DNA of 64,000 nt. It comes from Trichomonas vaginalis G3 (lineage: Eukaryota > Parabasalia > Trichomonadida > Trichomonadidae). A program made the translations under genes and the position numbers. The stretch lies in the NCBI RefSeq assembly GCF_026262505.1, contig NC_067203.1, forward strand, positions 26,951,411 to 27,015,410, written 5' to 3'. Below the pieces are notes generated by a model. That model ran no database searches. It was not told the origin of the DNA and saw nothing but the letters and a program-made list of their open reading frames with translations. This document shows, one piece after another, positions 1-10,922 of this stretch. Within the stretch, counting starts at the first letter, position 1. Every line of letters begins with the position of its first letter.

Positions 1-45
1 ACTCTTATTTCCAAAGAACGGTAACGGTGGTTTTGTAAAATTCAT
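1..45 (-). CDS. D12-class DNA adenine methyltransferase, N-terminal end only
   Basis: The first 15 codons of a minus-strand gene begin at the ATG complement of 43-45 and run off the left window edge. The peptide MNFTKPPLPFFGNKS is identical to the start of the complete methyltransferase at 46594-47412. The FFGNKS segment is the usual N-terminal motif of Dam-like (D12) enzymes that binds S-adenosylmethionine. Nothing more can be said of this copy. Confidence 0.7.
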   Translation of the reverse strand, partial: MNFTKPPLPFFGNKS

Positions 46-299
46 TTATATATAATAATAAAAATGTTTTTCCCTGAAAAGTGACAGAAAAGTGACAAAA
101 CATGAAAACATATATAATTTGTGAAAAGCGACACATTATATAATGTTTTCGACCCAGAAGAAGGCTTCTTCCCAGAAGCAATGGAGGAAGAAGAAGAGTC
201 CTCCGAATAAAAACTTCATTTATACTAAACATCAACATCAGGGCTAGAAGGCACGAAGTGCCTGGAAGCCCCACTACCTTTTTTTTTTTTTTTTTTTTT
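1..299. mobile_element. Polinton/Maverick element 1, right-end fragment
   Basis: This is the right end of a Polinton that lies mostly outside the window. Positions 1-110 match 47370-47470 of element 2 closely, including the start of the methyltransferase gene. The end carries the terminal hairpin (about 241-275, GGCACGAAGTGCC core) and a poly-T tract at 279-299. Unlike element 2, it has no 25-bp tandem array here; instead 125-235 resembles the left end of element 3 in inverted orientation (about 56740-56915). So element 1 and element 3 belong to one end-type and element 2 to another. Only the end can be seen, so its overall state is unknown. Confidence 0.85.
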
Positions 300-1644
300 A
301 TAATTTGCTCCTTTTTTATTTTAGTATACAAATATCCCATTTGTTATATGTTCGGTATATATATGATGATATTGTAATCAATTATGCTTAATGAAGCTTT
401 ATCCCGTGAACCCCTCATATTATTGGAAAATAAATAGCGAAAACATGTAGAGCTACTATGTTCTCAAGTGTATGCTGATTTTTGGATTATTTCATGAAAA
501 CTAATGGCGGGATATCTTGCATTATTTAAAAAAATTGAACTATGCAAAAATAAATAGTATTATATTTTTTCTCATGAAATGCTATTATGAGAAAACCATA
601 AAAAACCATATGTTGTATTTTTATAATTTGATTGATTTTTTTTTTACTATTTCATTAATCTTTTATGAATAATAATTATTTTTAATATATGTGCTATTAA
701 AATTTCAAATTTTGACTAATATATCTAAGTTATCTGAACGAAACATTTAGAAAATATCATACTTACATTGAAATAGCAAGTAGAGCATATTAATAGCAAG
801 TTTCTTGGCTTTATATCTATCATCTATTGTTGTTTGATCAAACAAAATTCACTCTATTATATGGTGTCAATTAATTAAAACAATTTTTAATAGTTATTTA
901 TTTAGTGCGAATAAGTGCAAACTCATAAATGAATAACTTAATAGTAGAAATGAATTATCTGATATAAATCTCACATTTTGTCCATCAGAAATACTTTAAT
1001 TGCATACGCATAACTATTAGTAATACGTCTGGAGTGTCAATTAATAACAATCCCACAACAAGTAAAATTCAGATTTTTATTAAACATATTTTTTCCTAAA
1101 AGTTTTCTCAAATTACTATATATATATATGTGGATAAAATAATAGTAATATTGTAAAAAATTAGATAATTTTTTTTATTTGAGAACCTCTCAAAAGTTCA
1201 TTCAATTTATCAATTGTTTCAGTTTGATGTATATTCATTTCTGGAGCCTAAAACTTTAGCAATCATGACAATATCATATTCTTTTTCTAACTACGCAATG
1301 TAAGGGTATCCTTAATCATATTATTGCGATTCTTCTCCAAAACCAACGATTTATACGATCAAAGACAGAGATCTTTCAAAGAAATCCGATTTCCTTTCGA
1401 TCCAGTTCAAAGGGAAGACTTTAACTTTATCTTTTGGAGGAAAAGATACGAAAGATCAATGAAATCGAAATCTAGCCTTGAAATTTATATCAATTTTACT
1501 AAATAAAAGCTTATATTATATGATAATGGATTTTTTGCAATCGCCCCTATTAAACATGTATATATACTCCCCCATAGTTCTTTCAATCACATTCAAAGAG
1601 AAGAAAATTGTAAACAAATTATAAAAGTGACAAAAATTGAGCAA
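300..1644. other. Host intergenic DNA, no gene recognised
   Basis: Very AT-rich DNA between the end of Polinton 1 and the phosphatase gene. There are AT dinucleotide runs near 1120-1130 and a small imperfect palindrome near 1378-1400 (GAAATCCGATTTC). A short open stretch at 1324-1506 has no ATG start and no recognisable motif, so I do not call it a gene. A possible initiator, TCACA, lies near 1587, about 60 nt before the phosphatase ATG, which is rather far for a trichomonad leader. Confidence 0.6.
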
Positions 1645-2929
1645 ATGTTTTCATCAACCCCAGATTCTACAAATCTTCTCACTATTTATCAGCATTATTC
1701 AAAGCTTATTTCTCTAGAAATAAGTGATATTGAGTCTGGGCTTGTTAATTTGGTATTACCGGTGATTCCTGAGCCAATAATAGCATCAATGTGTCGTAAC
1801 GCATCTTACTATTTTCAAAGGGAGCCAATTTTAATGAAACTGAATTTAGATTTAATTATTGTAGGAGATTTACATGGACATCTTTTAGATTTACGGAGAA
1901 TTATTAAAAAATTTGGGCATCCATCAACTACAAATTATCTTTTTCTAGGTGACATTATTGATAGAGGAGAGTTTTTCGGTTGAAACAATCTCACTAATCT
2001 TTATAATGAAAGTACTTTGGCCCCAACATGTTTTTATCATCCGCGGAAACCATGAATTTAAAGAAATTTGCTCTGAAGGTGGATTTCTTTCCGAAATTCA
2101 GTCTATTTATGGAAATACGAATGTTGCAAAGCATTTCTTTTCTGCTTTCGAAATGATTCCTTTGGCAGCTTTAGTCCAAAACAAGATTCTTTGCATACAT
2201 GGCGGAATTGGACCTAATGTAGAGCAAATATCTGATATAGAAAAGGTCTCAAGGCCTTTGTGCGGCTTTAACGAAGAAATTTCGAGTTCAATATTATGGT
2301 CAGATCCAAATGAAACCATACAATTTTTCAGTCCATCACCAAGAGGTTCAGGATATATCTTTGGCCAGAAAGCTTTCATGAAATTTCTGACTCAAAATAA
2401 CATAGATTTAGTTGTTCGAGGCCATGAATGCGCAGAAGCTGGCATTACAATGCACTTTGCAAAACGGTTGCTTACAGTCTTTTCCGCTTCGAATTACTGC
2501 GGGATTTCTCCAAATAAATCCGCTGTTTTGGCAATTTTGGGGAGTGGGCTAAGAAAAGAGGCTACTGTATTCCTCCCTCTAAGGTTTATCAAGCGAAACC
2601 AAGCAATATTCGTTAAAAGTCAGCAAGAAAACGTGTTTAAGTTACCACAGGACGTAGTTGAGGAGAAGATGGCCAAAGTTTCTTTGCCAACGCTATCCAA
2701 CCAAATTAAATCAGAGTACAGAGGCAGTGGAATGCCACTTCCGAGAAAATCAACAAAACCAAGAAAGAATTTTATGCAGGATATCAAACCAGACGTTCAT
2801 TTGTCGAAGAGCAGGTCGTCAGAGAGCATGATTATGGATAGAAGAGCTAATTCATCCATTTTTTCACTTTCTGCAACAAAAGGATTGTATCATTCAGCAA
2901 AATCGTCAGAAGTCTGGAAAGACTTATAA
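1645..2929 (+). pseudogene. PPP-family serine/threonine protein phosphatase (PP1/PP2A-like), frameshifted
   Basis: A metal-dependent protein phosphatase of the PPP superfamily. The signature motifs occur in the right order: GDLHG, GDIIDRG, RGNHE, then HGG, RGHE and SASNYCG, which supply the two-metal centre and catalytic histidine. The start is the ATG at 1645; an upstream GTG is in frame but unlikely. The reading frame changes between GDIIDRG and RGNHE at a run of five T's (about 1972-1976). With four T's the text would read GEFSVET, the usual family sequence, so either one T is a sequencing error or the gene is a recent pseudogene. Beyond the catalytic core there is a Ser/Lys-rich tail of about 100 residues typical of trichomonad PP1 paralogues. 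Host gene; substrate unknown. Confidence 0.85.
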
Positions 2930-2963
2930 TTGTTTGTATATGTATTTGTTTATTATGTAAACG

Positions 2964-3148
2964 GTACTTTTTCATTCGTTATATTTGGTTATTTTATTTT
3001 TTGTATTTGAATTGCAAATATTATTTTTGGAGTGAAACAATCAATGCGATCATTGAATAGACTTCTACTTGTGCCTAAGTTTTATAGGACTAGATTTTCA
3101 CAGCAAAGCTGAGACAACGATGTCAAAGTTTGGGAGCGAAGGCACTTC
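2964..3148 (+). repeat. Dispersed repeat, copy A (about 185 bp)
   Basis: This stretch matches the reverse complement of 20962-21130 over nearly its whole length, with shared blocks such as GGACTAGATTTTCA, GCGATCATTG and TCAAAGTTTGGG. It lies between the phosphatase and the PG-repeat gene. It has no coding potential and no clear terminal repeats, so it may be a decayed short transposon or a conserved non-coding RNA. Confidence 0.65.
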
Positions 3149-3252
3149 TGGTGGATCTTTGATCTGCCAAGTTGGTACTTAAGGTGCTAAAGACTAACTT
3201 CATGAATTTATAGTTTGTTTTTATCCCCCTAAATTTTTTGAAAAGAAATAGC

Positions 3253-4347
3253 ATGTATAATTGGGCATCATGTACAACGCCTTCGAACTCGGGCCCAGGT
3301 ACATATGAATCTGTGAAGCCAACTAGGAAGAAAAATCAGTCAAAGAACCCATTTACATTTGGTTCTTCTTTTAATCCAAATCCTATCCCAGGAAAAGATG
3401 CTCCTCCTGTTGGGAATTATAATCCGCAAGATAAAATACAGCATGAAGTCCCAAAATATTCATTTTCAAAATCTAAAAGAGTGATTTTTGACATTTCAAA
3501 AAATCCGTCACCGACAGCTTACAGTCATATGGAAACATGGACTCTGAAAGAAAAAATGCCATCTCGAATTGTTCCTCCTCGCCCAGACCACAAAATTTTC
3601 ACTTCTCTTTCAAATCCAAACAAAATTGAAGAAGGAATTCGCAACACATCATTCATTCCATCTCGCGGATCAGAGTGGCTTGGTCCTGGTACATACAATC
3701 AATACCAATTCGAAAACAAATTTCATCCAAAATACACGCTATCAATAGAAAAATCAAGACCAATCTCTTCAATGAATACACATACTAAAAATGATGATCC
3801 TGGTCCAGGATCTTACGATATTATTTGCAGATCAACGAAAATTCCACATTGTTTTGGAGAATATTCTCAGAACGAAGTTAAGCAACACAAAGAGAAAAGC
3901 CATTTTTACTCCGGACCAACACCATGGGCGTTTGCTGCGGCAGAAAAAAGTTCTGCGTTTAAATCAAAGTCAGAAAGATTTCCAAAGCAGCCTGTAGATG
4001 ATAATCCTGGCCCTGGAGCATATTTTGCTGCTCAGCAATCTTCAAAATTGCCAATAAAATCATTTTCTACACTTCCAACAACAATCCACTCTCCTCTTCA
4101 ATTTAGCGCAATGGTAACACCTGGAAATACTTCGAGAACTATTCCATATCGTAATATTCTTGTACGGAGCACTTCTACCTCACTTGATCTGGAAAATGAA
4201 AATAAATTTTCTGTAATAACCAGAACTTTGAACGGAGAGAGACGAATTAGCCTGAACAACAGAGAAGAAAATGAATATCTGATGGTTGAATCAGAAGCAC
4301 AAACAATCAGAAGACCAAGACTGGTTCAAAAGTCAGATTTAGAATAA
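3253..4347 (+). CDS. STPGR/SHIPPO-repeat protein (ODF3/CIMAP-like, flagellar)
   Basis: A protein of 364 residues carrying repeated Pro-Gly-Tyr motifs of the sperm-tail PG-rich repeat family (Pfam STPGR): NSGPGTYES near the N-terminus, PPVGNYN, GPGTYNQ, DPGPGSYD and NPGPGAYFA. Proteins of this family (ODF3/CIMAP, SHIPPO1) bind the lumen or surface of axonemal and other stable microtubules, which fits a flagellated trichomonad. The start is the ATG at 3253; an in-frame TTG at 3238 is not a plausible start. There is no signal peptide or membrane segment, and the C-terminal 70 residues are Ser/Arg/Glu-rich. It converges on the coiled-coil gene, with 143 bp between their stops. Confidence 0.85.
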   Translation: MYNWASCTTPSNSGPGTYESVKPTRKKNQSKNPFTFGSSFNPNPIPGKDAPPVGNYNPQDKIQHEVPKYSFSKSKRVIFDISKNPSPTAYSHMETWTLKEKMPSRIVPPRPDHKIFTSLSNPNKIEEGIRNTSFIPSRGSEWLGPGTYNQYQFENKFHPKYTLSIEKSRPISSMNTHTKNDDPGPGSYDIICRSTKIPHCFGEYSQNEVKQHKEKSHFYSGPTPWAFAAAEKSSAFKSKSERFPKQPVDDNPGPGAYFAAQQSSKLPIKSFSTLPTTIHSPLQFSAMVTPGNTSRTIPYRNILVRSTSTSLDLENENKFSVITRTLNGERRISLNNREENEYLMVESEAQTIRRPRLVQKSDLE

Positions 4348-4490
4348 TTATGAATAAAATGTTTGTATCCTTTCTTTGAATCCTATAGACACCAAATACA
4401 ATATTTTTATAATATGTTACCTCATTCGAACTTTTGGAATTCGTGTAATATTACAAATTTAATAAACAATAAAAAACAAATTATAAAACA

Positions 4491-7400
4491 TCATTTTGTT
4501 CTGATTGGATCTGCAATAACCCCAAGTTTAAGTTCCCTCGATAGTCTTCCTTTCGAAGAGCTTCTCAATGCTTCTTCTATAGAAGGAAAATCACTTGGTT
4601 CACTTGGAACTTTTTTCACTTCATTTTTCTTTTGATTTATTTGTTGAGGAGAATTTCCAATTAAATGTATGGAAAAAGAAGGTTTCTTCTGCTCTTCGTA
4701 ATGCTTCACAACATTACTTTGGCCTTCTTTAGGTATATCTTCATTCAGCAAATCCATAGCTCTGAGTACATTCATCATTTGTGCTTTCTGTCTCTCTATA
4801 ATCATCTCCTTCTTTCTTTGCCATCTTGCTGCACTTGCTTCCTGCCTCGAAATGAAGTCACTGTTGTATTTATTGCCCAAACTATTGATATTCTTAAGAA
4901 GCTTCTGTCTTCTGAACATCTCCATTTGGAATATTTCTTTCTCACCATTCTTTTTACTGATCATTTCATTTGACAAAATGTTCCTCTTTATCTCAGCCAG
5001 AAGAGATCTCAATTCCTCATTTTCATTTGTCAAATTTTTAATCAGTAAAAGAGAATTCTGTATTTTATCTTTATATTGATCATTCAAAGCAGACATTTTC
5101 GTCATTTCTCTCTCAAGTTTCTTGTATTCTTGTGTCAATTTATACAAAGCCTGATTCAACATGTGTTCTTTATCTTTTCCAGACAAAACTTGGTGAGATT
5201 TATTTTGTAAAATAGATTCGAGTGCATCAATTCTATTCTTGAGAGCTTGCAAAGGAGAATACGATGTTTTAATCACTTTGCTCGAATTGATGCTCATATC
5301 ATTCACTGTTTCTTGCTCAGATCTCTCTGTGTTTACTTCATTTCTACTTGTATTTGACAGTGGTGCTTTGCCGCTTTCCTTCTTTTCGTCTTTGATGTAT
5401 CTAGTGACATAAACAACTGTCTTCTTGTCAGTTATCATTGGCTCGAATGAATCAAACGATCTGGATCTTCCGTGTTCACTAAGTGTGATAGTTGTGGTGT
5501 CTTCATTGAGTTTATTTAGTGCAGGTAAAGGCATTTTAATGATTGAGTTCCTCGTCTGATTTCCACCAGAAATTCTTCCTTTTTTGATTGATAAAGAAAG
5601 CGGCTGACCTGGAACTGCGATTTGGGCAATGCCTGTCTTGTGCTCATTTGGTAAATGAGGCTCATCTATTTGTAGTTCGGGCTTTGGTAAAATTCTATCG
5701 CTTTTAATTTCTTCGCCATATTCAATTTCAGAATTATTACTCCTTGCAGAATTATTCTTTCTAGAAGATTCAATCTTCCTTGAAGAATTGCTTGGTGATA
5801 TGAATTTGGCAACAGGGGATGTGGCGATTGCAATCTTATTTTGTTTCTCTTTTTCTTCAGATATTGGAAGTGCTTCAAATGAATTTATTAGAGGAGAAAG
5901 AGAGAAGCCTTTCTTTGGTTGTTCCTTGTGTTGCTCTGTGTTAAAAATAACGAAAGGCCCAACAACTAATCCATCAAAAACAACTTTTTTCACTTCTTGC
6001 ACAACAATTTTACTTTCTAACTCTCTGATTTTGTTCTCTGTCCTTATTTGTTCTTCTGATAAATTTCTATTCAGTTTCTCTGTCTTCTCTAAGTTCTTCT
6101 GCAGCTCTTCTATTTGTAGTGTCTGGAAATTGACTAAATCATCATTCTGCTGTATTTGTTCTGAGGAAGAAATCTTGGTAACTGACATATTTTGGACCAA
6201 TTTAGATATTTGGTTGGACAGGTCTTCGTTTTTATTCTTTTCCTTCACAAGTTCTTCCTTTAATTCAATTATTTCCATTCCTCTTCTGTCAAGTAAATTC
6301 GTCGTCTCATTTACTGTCTCCTGCAAAGAGTCCCTCTCCATGCAGACATTTGTGGTGTATGCACTCTGTTCTTGCAGTTTTTCAATCAATGTCTCTGGAT
6401 GGTCTGTTCCCACTGTTTTGATCGCACCAAAAGCCATTTCGTTTGCTTTCTTCAGCGCGTTAACTACCTCTTTGTGTTGGCCAAAGAGTTCTTTAAGATG
6501 GCTGTCGATGTCACTGTGCATGTCAACTAATTGTTTCTGGCGCTCGTTGATTGCTTGTATCTGTGTTTGGAGGACAGAACTATCCCTTTTGTAGTCAATC
6601 ATTGATACTTCATTTCGCTCGAAGTCAAAACTCTTTATAACTCTTAGTTGTTCTCTCTTTTCATTAGATTTGAACTGAGACATTTCATTATCTGTGTTCA
6701 CAATTAGTTTTGTTGTTACATTTTGTGGTAATTCGCTTTTAGTTTCACTGAACATCGATAAAATTGTTGTAATGTATCTTTTCAGAACAGGAGATGGCTT
6801 TGAAGGAATTTCTGTGGATAAAGGTTTGCTTATTGACAATAATGACTTCAGATATGGTTTTGCAAACGAATTTACAACATCAATAAATAACTTAACATTA
6901 TCTGTTTTTGACACTTTTTGTAAACTATTAAATTCTGTTTCAGTTTGAGAATTTACAAGATTTGGTTTTCTTGGACTAAGTTTTGTTGGCGAGACATGGA
7001 AAACATTCTTATTTGGAATTGATTTGCTTCTTTGAATAGTGTAATGCATCGGTTTTGTGTCATCTTCGTTGATTGCCTGCATTTCATTTAATTCATAGAT
7101 TTGAGATGAAGAGTTCTGAAGAATTCCTTGGTTTGCAGATATTTCATATGATTGCGACTCCGATGATCGAAGAGATACTTTCACAATGTTCTCATTGATG
7201 TCAAACTGTTGAGATAAGGATGATTCAAGAGGAACTCTCTGACTTTCATCCACATCGTATGAATTTGTTGCACTTGACATTAGTTTTGTCCTGTGATTAT
7301 TACTTTGCGGTTTATCATCTGATGGCTTTAAATCGAATAAAGAATCATTCGAAGTAGTAAATTTCCTTTTTCTTTTTTCTTCATTTTTCATAACTTTCGT

Positions 7401-10400
7401 CATTGAATCACTCTCTATTTCATATTTAGCATCTTGGTTAATATTGGCTGTTACATTTGATTTATTTCCATTGTTTATCTCATTATTAATAATGTTTTTA
7501 TATCTTGCTGAATTCTGGTTATTGAACTTTTCTTCATCAGTGCTTGACGATTTTTCATTTTTATCATTTGAATAAAAAGTTTCTTTAGGTTTCTCCATTT
7601 CACTATCAGTAGATTTAATTTCTTCCACATTTTCGATTTCGAAAGTTTGGGAGTCAGATGACTTTAGTTTAATAAGAGAAACTTGAGTGGAGATGTTCAT
7701 TTCAATCACAGGATTCGTTTGAGTCACTTGGTTAAATAGTGATTTGCTTATACCTGAACTTACTTCTGGTTTAAACGAAACTCTTCTTTTACTTGAATCG
7801 GCCGAATTTTGTCTGGAATTTTGTTCATTTTCGATACTAAACTGTTCAAACGAATTACTTGCACTGAGTTTGAAGTTTTCATTGCTTTTGTTTGGTATGT
7901 AGATTTCATTGCTATTCATAACACTCAAGTTCTTATTTAGTGCAATTCGAGGAGATTTATTACTTTGATCTTCGTGATTCTCGACAGAGGCAATTTCGAA
8001 TATCTGCGAATTTTGAAGAGCGGCAGGAGATTTCTCCATAGAAACATACTGGACAGAGACTATTGACAGCATTGGTTTTGATTTGGTAATACTCAGATTG
8101 ATTTCGTCTAAGGATTTACCAATTTTTTCGCCGAGTTGTTCTTTAAGTCTTCTGTTTTCTTCGTAAATCATCGAAATCTTTTCAGAATCAGCTGCAATTT
8201 GGCTTCTCATTGTCGCAACAACATCTCCATTGAATGCAGGCCCTCTTGAGTTTATCTTTTCCAGAGTCTTCTTCATGAACGTGTTTTCATCGACCATTTT
8301 GAGGTATTTCTCCTGCAAAGTTCTGAATTCTTCCAATGGAACTGTTGGAGTAACTTCAGCCAAAGGAGATGCAGCTAGTGATGGTAACTCTTCGCTTGAC
8401 ATCGACTCGATGATCTTCTGTATATCTTTGGACGATGATGATTTTGAAAGTTCATTTAACATTTTCTCTTTCTGTTCTAGAAGCATCTTTTCGAAGTTCA
8501 ACTGCATCATTTCCTTGATCTTGTTTATTTCTAACTCTTTCGCTAGATCGTAGGCCTTCTTCTGATTAATCATGTCTTTGTTCATCTCTTCTTTCACTTT
8601 CTGGACTTCACTTTCAACCTTCATTTTAATGACTTCTTCGTCTAAGTTTTCCTCTTCAAAACCATTTTCATCATCATCGTCATCATCCGAAATCAAGTTC
8701 TGTTCTTTGAGTGATTCGTCAGTCATTGCTGCAATAACCTGCAGAGACTTTACTTGTGCATGGAGCTTTCTATTTTTGCCTTTAAGATTATCAATTTTTA
8801 GAATGAGATCCTGTCTGATTGAATTCATTTGTTTCTGGAGTTCCGAAGTGTTTTCTAAAATATTCTTTTTGTTTTCGTTTTCAAGTTCTATTTTTTGGTT
8901 TTCCAGTTGATTTTTGAGATCTATTTCGTGGATTTCTTTATTTGCATCAATTTCTTTTTGCAATTTCTTGTTCTTCATTTCGTAAGTCTTCTTCATGTTG
9001 TCCAATTTCTCAAGAAAATTGTCTCTTAATTCATCCATCTCCTTCTTGTGATTGTCAGCCATTCTTTCAACTGTTTCATTCTGTTGTTTGACAAGTGCAT
9101 TCATCAAATTTTGTGTTCCATCTGGAGTCATTGAATTAAGTATTTCATTGATTTGCTGCTTGTGTTTCTTCTCGAGTAATTCTATTGTCATGTTGTAGTT
9201 TTGCTGCAATTTCTCCTTTTGCTCGGTTAAATTCCTTTGAATTTCTAGTTTCATCTGCTCTTCGTCTCTGTCTTTACCTTGTGTCGATAGTTTAACCATC
9301 ATCTCTTCATTCTTTTTCTTCAAAAGGTTCATTTGCTGAGTGAATTTCTCTTTTTCTGCAGCCAAATTCGATTTCTGTATCTTCAATTCGTTTTCTAATT
9401 CGATGTTCTTGTTCTCGATTTGGTTTGATTGTATCTTGTCCTGCTTGATTTTGGTCTGCAAAGAGTTGTTTTCGCTTCTAAGATTCGATATCGCTTCGTT
9501 TAGAACTCTGATTTTTGAGTCAAACTCCAATTCTCTCTCTGCTAAAATGGCTGGGTCAATTCCTTCAAATTGCGCCTCGTTGTTGTCTTCGGTGTTTTCC
9601 ACTTGCTCACGGAGGGTGTTCACTGTTGTGTTGAGTTTTGTTATTTTGGTGTCTTGCTCAATTATTTTTCTATTTGCGTTGTTTAAAGCTACACCTTGTT
9701 CTTGATGAGCTTTTTGCATTTTGGATGAGGCCTTTCGGTGACCTCGACTTAGAAGTTCCATGGACTCTCTTAATCTCTGTATTTCGTTGTTTTTGTCTTC
9801 GAGTTTTGTCTGATATTCGTGGATTTGCTTTTGGTAATTTTCGATAATTGTTTGATGTATGCTCGCTGCTTGCCCAATTGAGGAATCTGTTACTTCACAA
9901 CACGATTTGATGAGCTGTGCAAGCTGTGTTGAATCCATTTGTATATCTGACAACTTTGGCAAATCATTTACATCATTTTTCGCTGCTGTTTGAACTCCTT
10001 GAAACCAGCCTCGTAAAGAGTTTAGTAGTTGCTGTTGTGCTTCAGAATTTCCTGCATGATTGTCGATCATTTTTGTTAAGGAATATCTTGCTTCCATTAG
10101 TAATGTTTGTTGATCTAAATCAAGCATTGTACCACTTTTATCTAACATATCTAAAAGTCCTAACATAACATCATGATCATTTAATTGATAATTTACTATC
10201 AGATTTCGAATTTTTTGTGCTGATTCATCGATTTTAACAAATGGATTTGCTTTTTCCTCTTCAATTTCTCGCTTTGCAATTCCTTTTTCCAAATTCTGCC
10301 ATATATTTTCGGTTTGAGCTTCGTTGTAATACCAATTATCCGGGACTCCTTTCAATGTTTCTTCTGATTGAGGAAGGTTTTTTGTATTCTGAACAAGTTT

Positions 10401-10463
10401 CTTGGATTTAGCAAGCCCAGTTTTTTCCCCTTTGTTAGTATCCGGGTAAAACAAAGGGTTCAT
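4491..10463 (-). CDS. Giant coiled-coil protein
   Basis: An intronless gene of 1,990 codons starting at ATG 10463 (MNPLFYPD); the in-frame extension to 10508 has no ATG. The product is dominated by coiled coil: roughly residues 210-800 and 1330-1500 and a C-terminal stretch near 1700-1900 show heptad-like Leu/Ile spacing with Glu, Lys, Gln and Asn. A central Ser/Asn-rich part (about 880-1200) has a recurring short motif of the type S-x-SQ-(I/S/T/Q)-(Y/F)-(E/D)-I, for example SSESQSYEI, SSLSQQFDI, SSDSQTFEI and LQNSQIFEI. There is an acidic DDDDDDE run near residue 610. No catalytic domain, signal peptide or membrane segment is seen. Trichomonads have many such proteins in cytoskeletal structures; a structural role is inference. 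Confidence 0.85.
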   Translation of the reverse strand: MNPLFYPDTNKGEKTGLAKSKKLVQNTKNLPQSEETLKGVPDNWYYNEAQTENIWQNLEKGIAKREIEEEKANPFVKIDESAQKIRNLIVNYQLNDHDVMLGLLDMLDKSGTMLDLDQQTLLMEARYSLTKMIDNHAGNSEAQQQLLNSLRGWFQGVQTAAKNDVNDLPKLSDIQMDSTQLAQLIKSCCEVTDSSIGQAASIHQTIIENYQKQIHEYQTKLEDKNNEIQRLRESMELLSRGHRKASSKMQKAHQEQGVALNNANRKIIEQDTKITKLNTTVNTLREQVENTEDNNEAQFEGIDPAILAERELEFDSKIRVLNEAISNLRSENNSLQTKIKQDKIQSNQIENKNIELENELKIQKSNLAAEKEKFTQQMNLLKKKNEEMMVKLSTQGKDRDEEQMKLEIQRNLTEQKEKLQQNYNMTIELLEKKHKQQINEILNSMTPDGTQNLMNALVKQQNETVERMADNHKKEMDELRDNFLEKLDNMKKTYEMKNKKLQKEIDANKEIHEIDLKNQLENQKIELENENKKNILENTSELQKQMNSIRQDLILKIDNLKGKNRKLHAQVKSLQVIAAMTDESLKEQNLISDDDDDDENGFEEENLDEEVIKMKVESEVQKVKEEMNKDMINQKKAYDLAKELEINKIKEMMQLNFEKMLLEQKEKMLNELSKSSSSKDIQKIIESMSSEELPSLAASPLAEVTPTVPLEEFRTLQEKYLKMVDENTFMKKTLEKINSRGPAFNGDVVATMRSQIAADSEKISMIYEENRRLKEQLGEKIGKSLDEINLSITKSKPMLSIVSVQYVSMEKSPAALQNSQIFEIASVENHEDQSNKSPRIALNKNLSVMNSNEIYIPNKSNENFKLSASNSFEQFSIENEQNSRQNSADSSKRRVSFKPEVSSGISKSLFNQVTQTNPVIEMNISTQVSLIKLKSSDSQTFEIENVEEIKSTDSEMEKPKETFYSNDKNEKSSSTDEEKFNNQNSARYKNIINNEINNGNKSNVTANINQDAKYEIESDSMTKVMKNEEKRKRKFTTSNDSLFDLKPSDDKPQSNNHRTKLMSSATNSYDVDESQRVPLESSLSQQFDINENIVKVSLRSSESQSYEISANQGILQNSSSQIYELNEMQAINEDDTKPMHYTIQRSKSIPNKNVFHVSPTKLSPRKPNLVNSQTETEFNSLQKVSKTDNVKLFIDVVNSFAKPYLKSLLSISKPLSTEIPSKPSPVLKRYITTILSMFSETKSELPQNVTTKLIVNTDNEMSQFKSNEKREQLRVIKSFDFERNEVSMIDYKRDSSVLQTQIQAINERQKQLVDMHSDIDSHLKELFGQHKEVVNALKKANEMAFGAIKTVGTDHPETLIEKLQEQSAYTTNVCMERDSLQETVNETTNLLDRRGMEIIELKEELVKEKNKNEDLSNQISKLVQNMSVTKISSSEQIQQNDDLVNFQTLQIEELQKNLEKTEKLNRNLSEEQIRTENKIRELESKIVVQEVKKVVFDGLVVGPFVIFNTEQHKEQPKKGFSLSPLINSFEALPISEEKEKQNKIAIATSPVAKFISPSNSSRKIESSRKNNSARSNNSEIEYGEEIKSDRILPKPELQIDEPHLPNEHKTGIAQIAVPGQPLSLSIKKGRISGGNQTRNSIIKMPLPALNKLNEDTTTITLSEHGRSRSFDSFEPMITDKKTVVYVTRYIKDEKKESGKAPLSNTSRNEVNTERSEQETVNDMSINSSKVIKTSYSPLQALKNRIDALESILQNKSHQVLSGKDKEHMLNQALYKLTQEYKKLEREMTKMSALNDQYKDKIQNSLLLIKNLTNENEELRSLLAEIKRNILSNEMISKKNGEKEIFQMEMFRRQKLLKNINSLGNKYNSDFISRQEASAARWQRKKEMIIERQKAQMMNVLRAMDLLNEDIPKEGQSNVVKHYEEQKKPSFSIHLIGNSPQQINQKKNEVKKVPSEPSDFPSIEEALRSSSKGRLSRELKLGVIADPIRTK

Positions 10464-10922
10464 TTTTGGTAAATAACGTATAAAAAAAATCGAGATAGCT
10501 TTTTGCAATTTTAGTGAATCTATGACGTCAGTATAAAGCTATTCATCTCATCTAAATATAAAATCAATTTTTTTACCCTCAATACTTCTTTAAGGTCGCA
10601 CTCACCACTTTCTGATACCCACCCACCCTCAAATTTCCTGTCTATTTTCTATACCCCATCACGCCTGTATTCCTCTTTTTGAGAGAGTGTCAGAAAGTGG
10701 TATACGTGCACCCTTATAGAAAACTCATTAGAATAATTATTTTCTTATATAAAATTAAACAATTTAATACAATATAAAATAAAAAGAATTATTCTTAAAA
10801 TATTAAATTCTCTTCTTCATCTACATGTTCATTATATTATTTATTATGTTTCATTTCTCTCCTCTCTTGTTTGTTTTTATTGTCTGGAATTGTATTATAT
10901 CTCCCCTGTGCTTTTTGCCAAA
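10464..10922. other. Intergenic region with an imperfect foldback
   Basis: This lies upstream of the coiled-coil gene and downstream of the SANT gene, both minus strand. Positions 10592-10618 and 10687-10715 form an imperfect inverted repeat (ACCACTTTCTGATAC against GTGTCAGAAAGTGGT, one mismatch, with further pairing outward through GCAC and CCTT). It may be a very small foldback element. A TCACT initiator-like motif occurs on the minus strand about 50 nt upstream of the coiled-coil ATG. Confidence 0.5.

Noticed and set aside
1324-1506. 60-codon open frame upstream of the phosphatase
   Set aside because: Starts at TTG, has no similarity to any family I know and lies in a small palindromic stretch.
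5788-6594. Plus-strand open frame of 268 codons inside the coiled-coil gene
   Set aside because: Ser/Phe/Cys-rich complement of a Glu/Lys-rich coiled coil; no ATG context and no domain.
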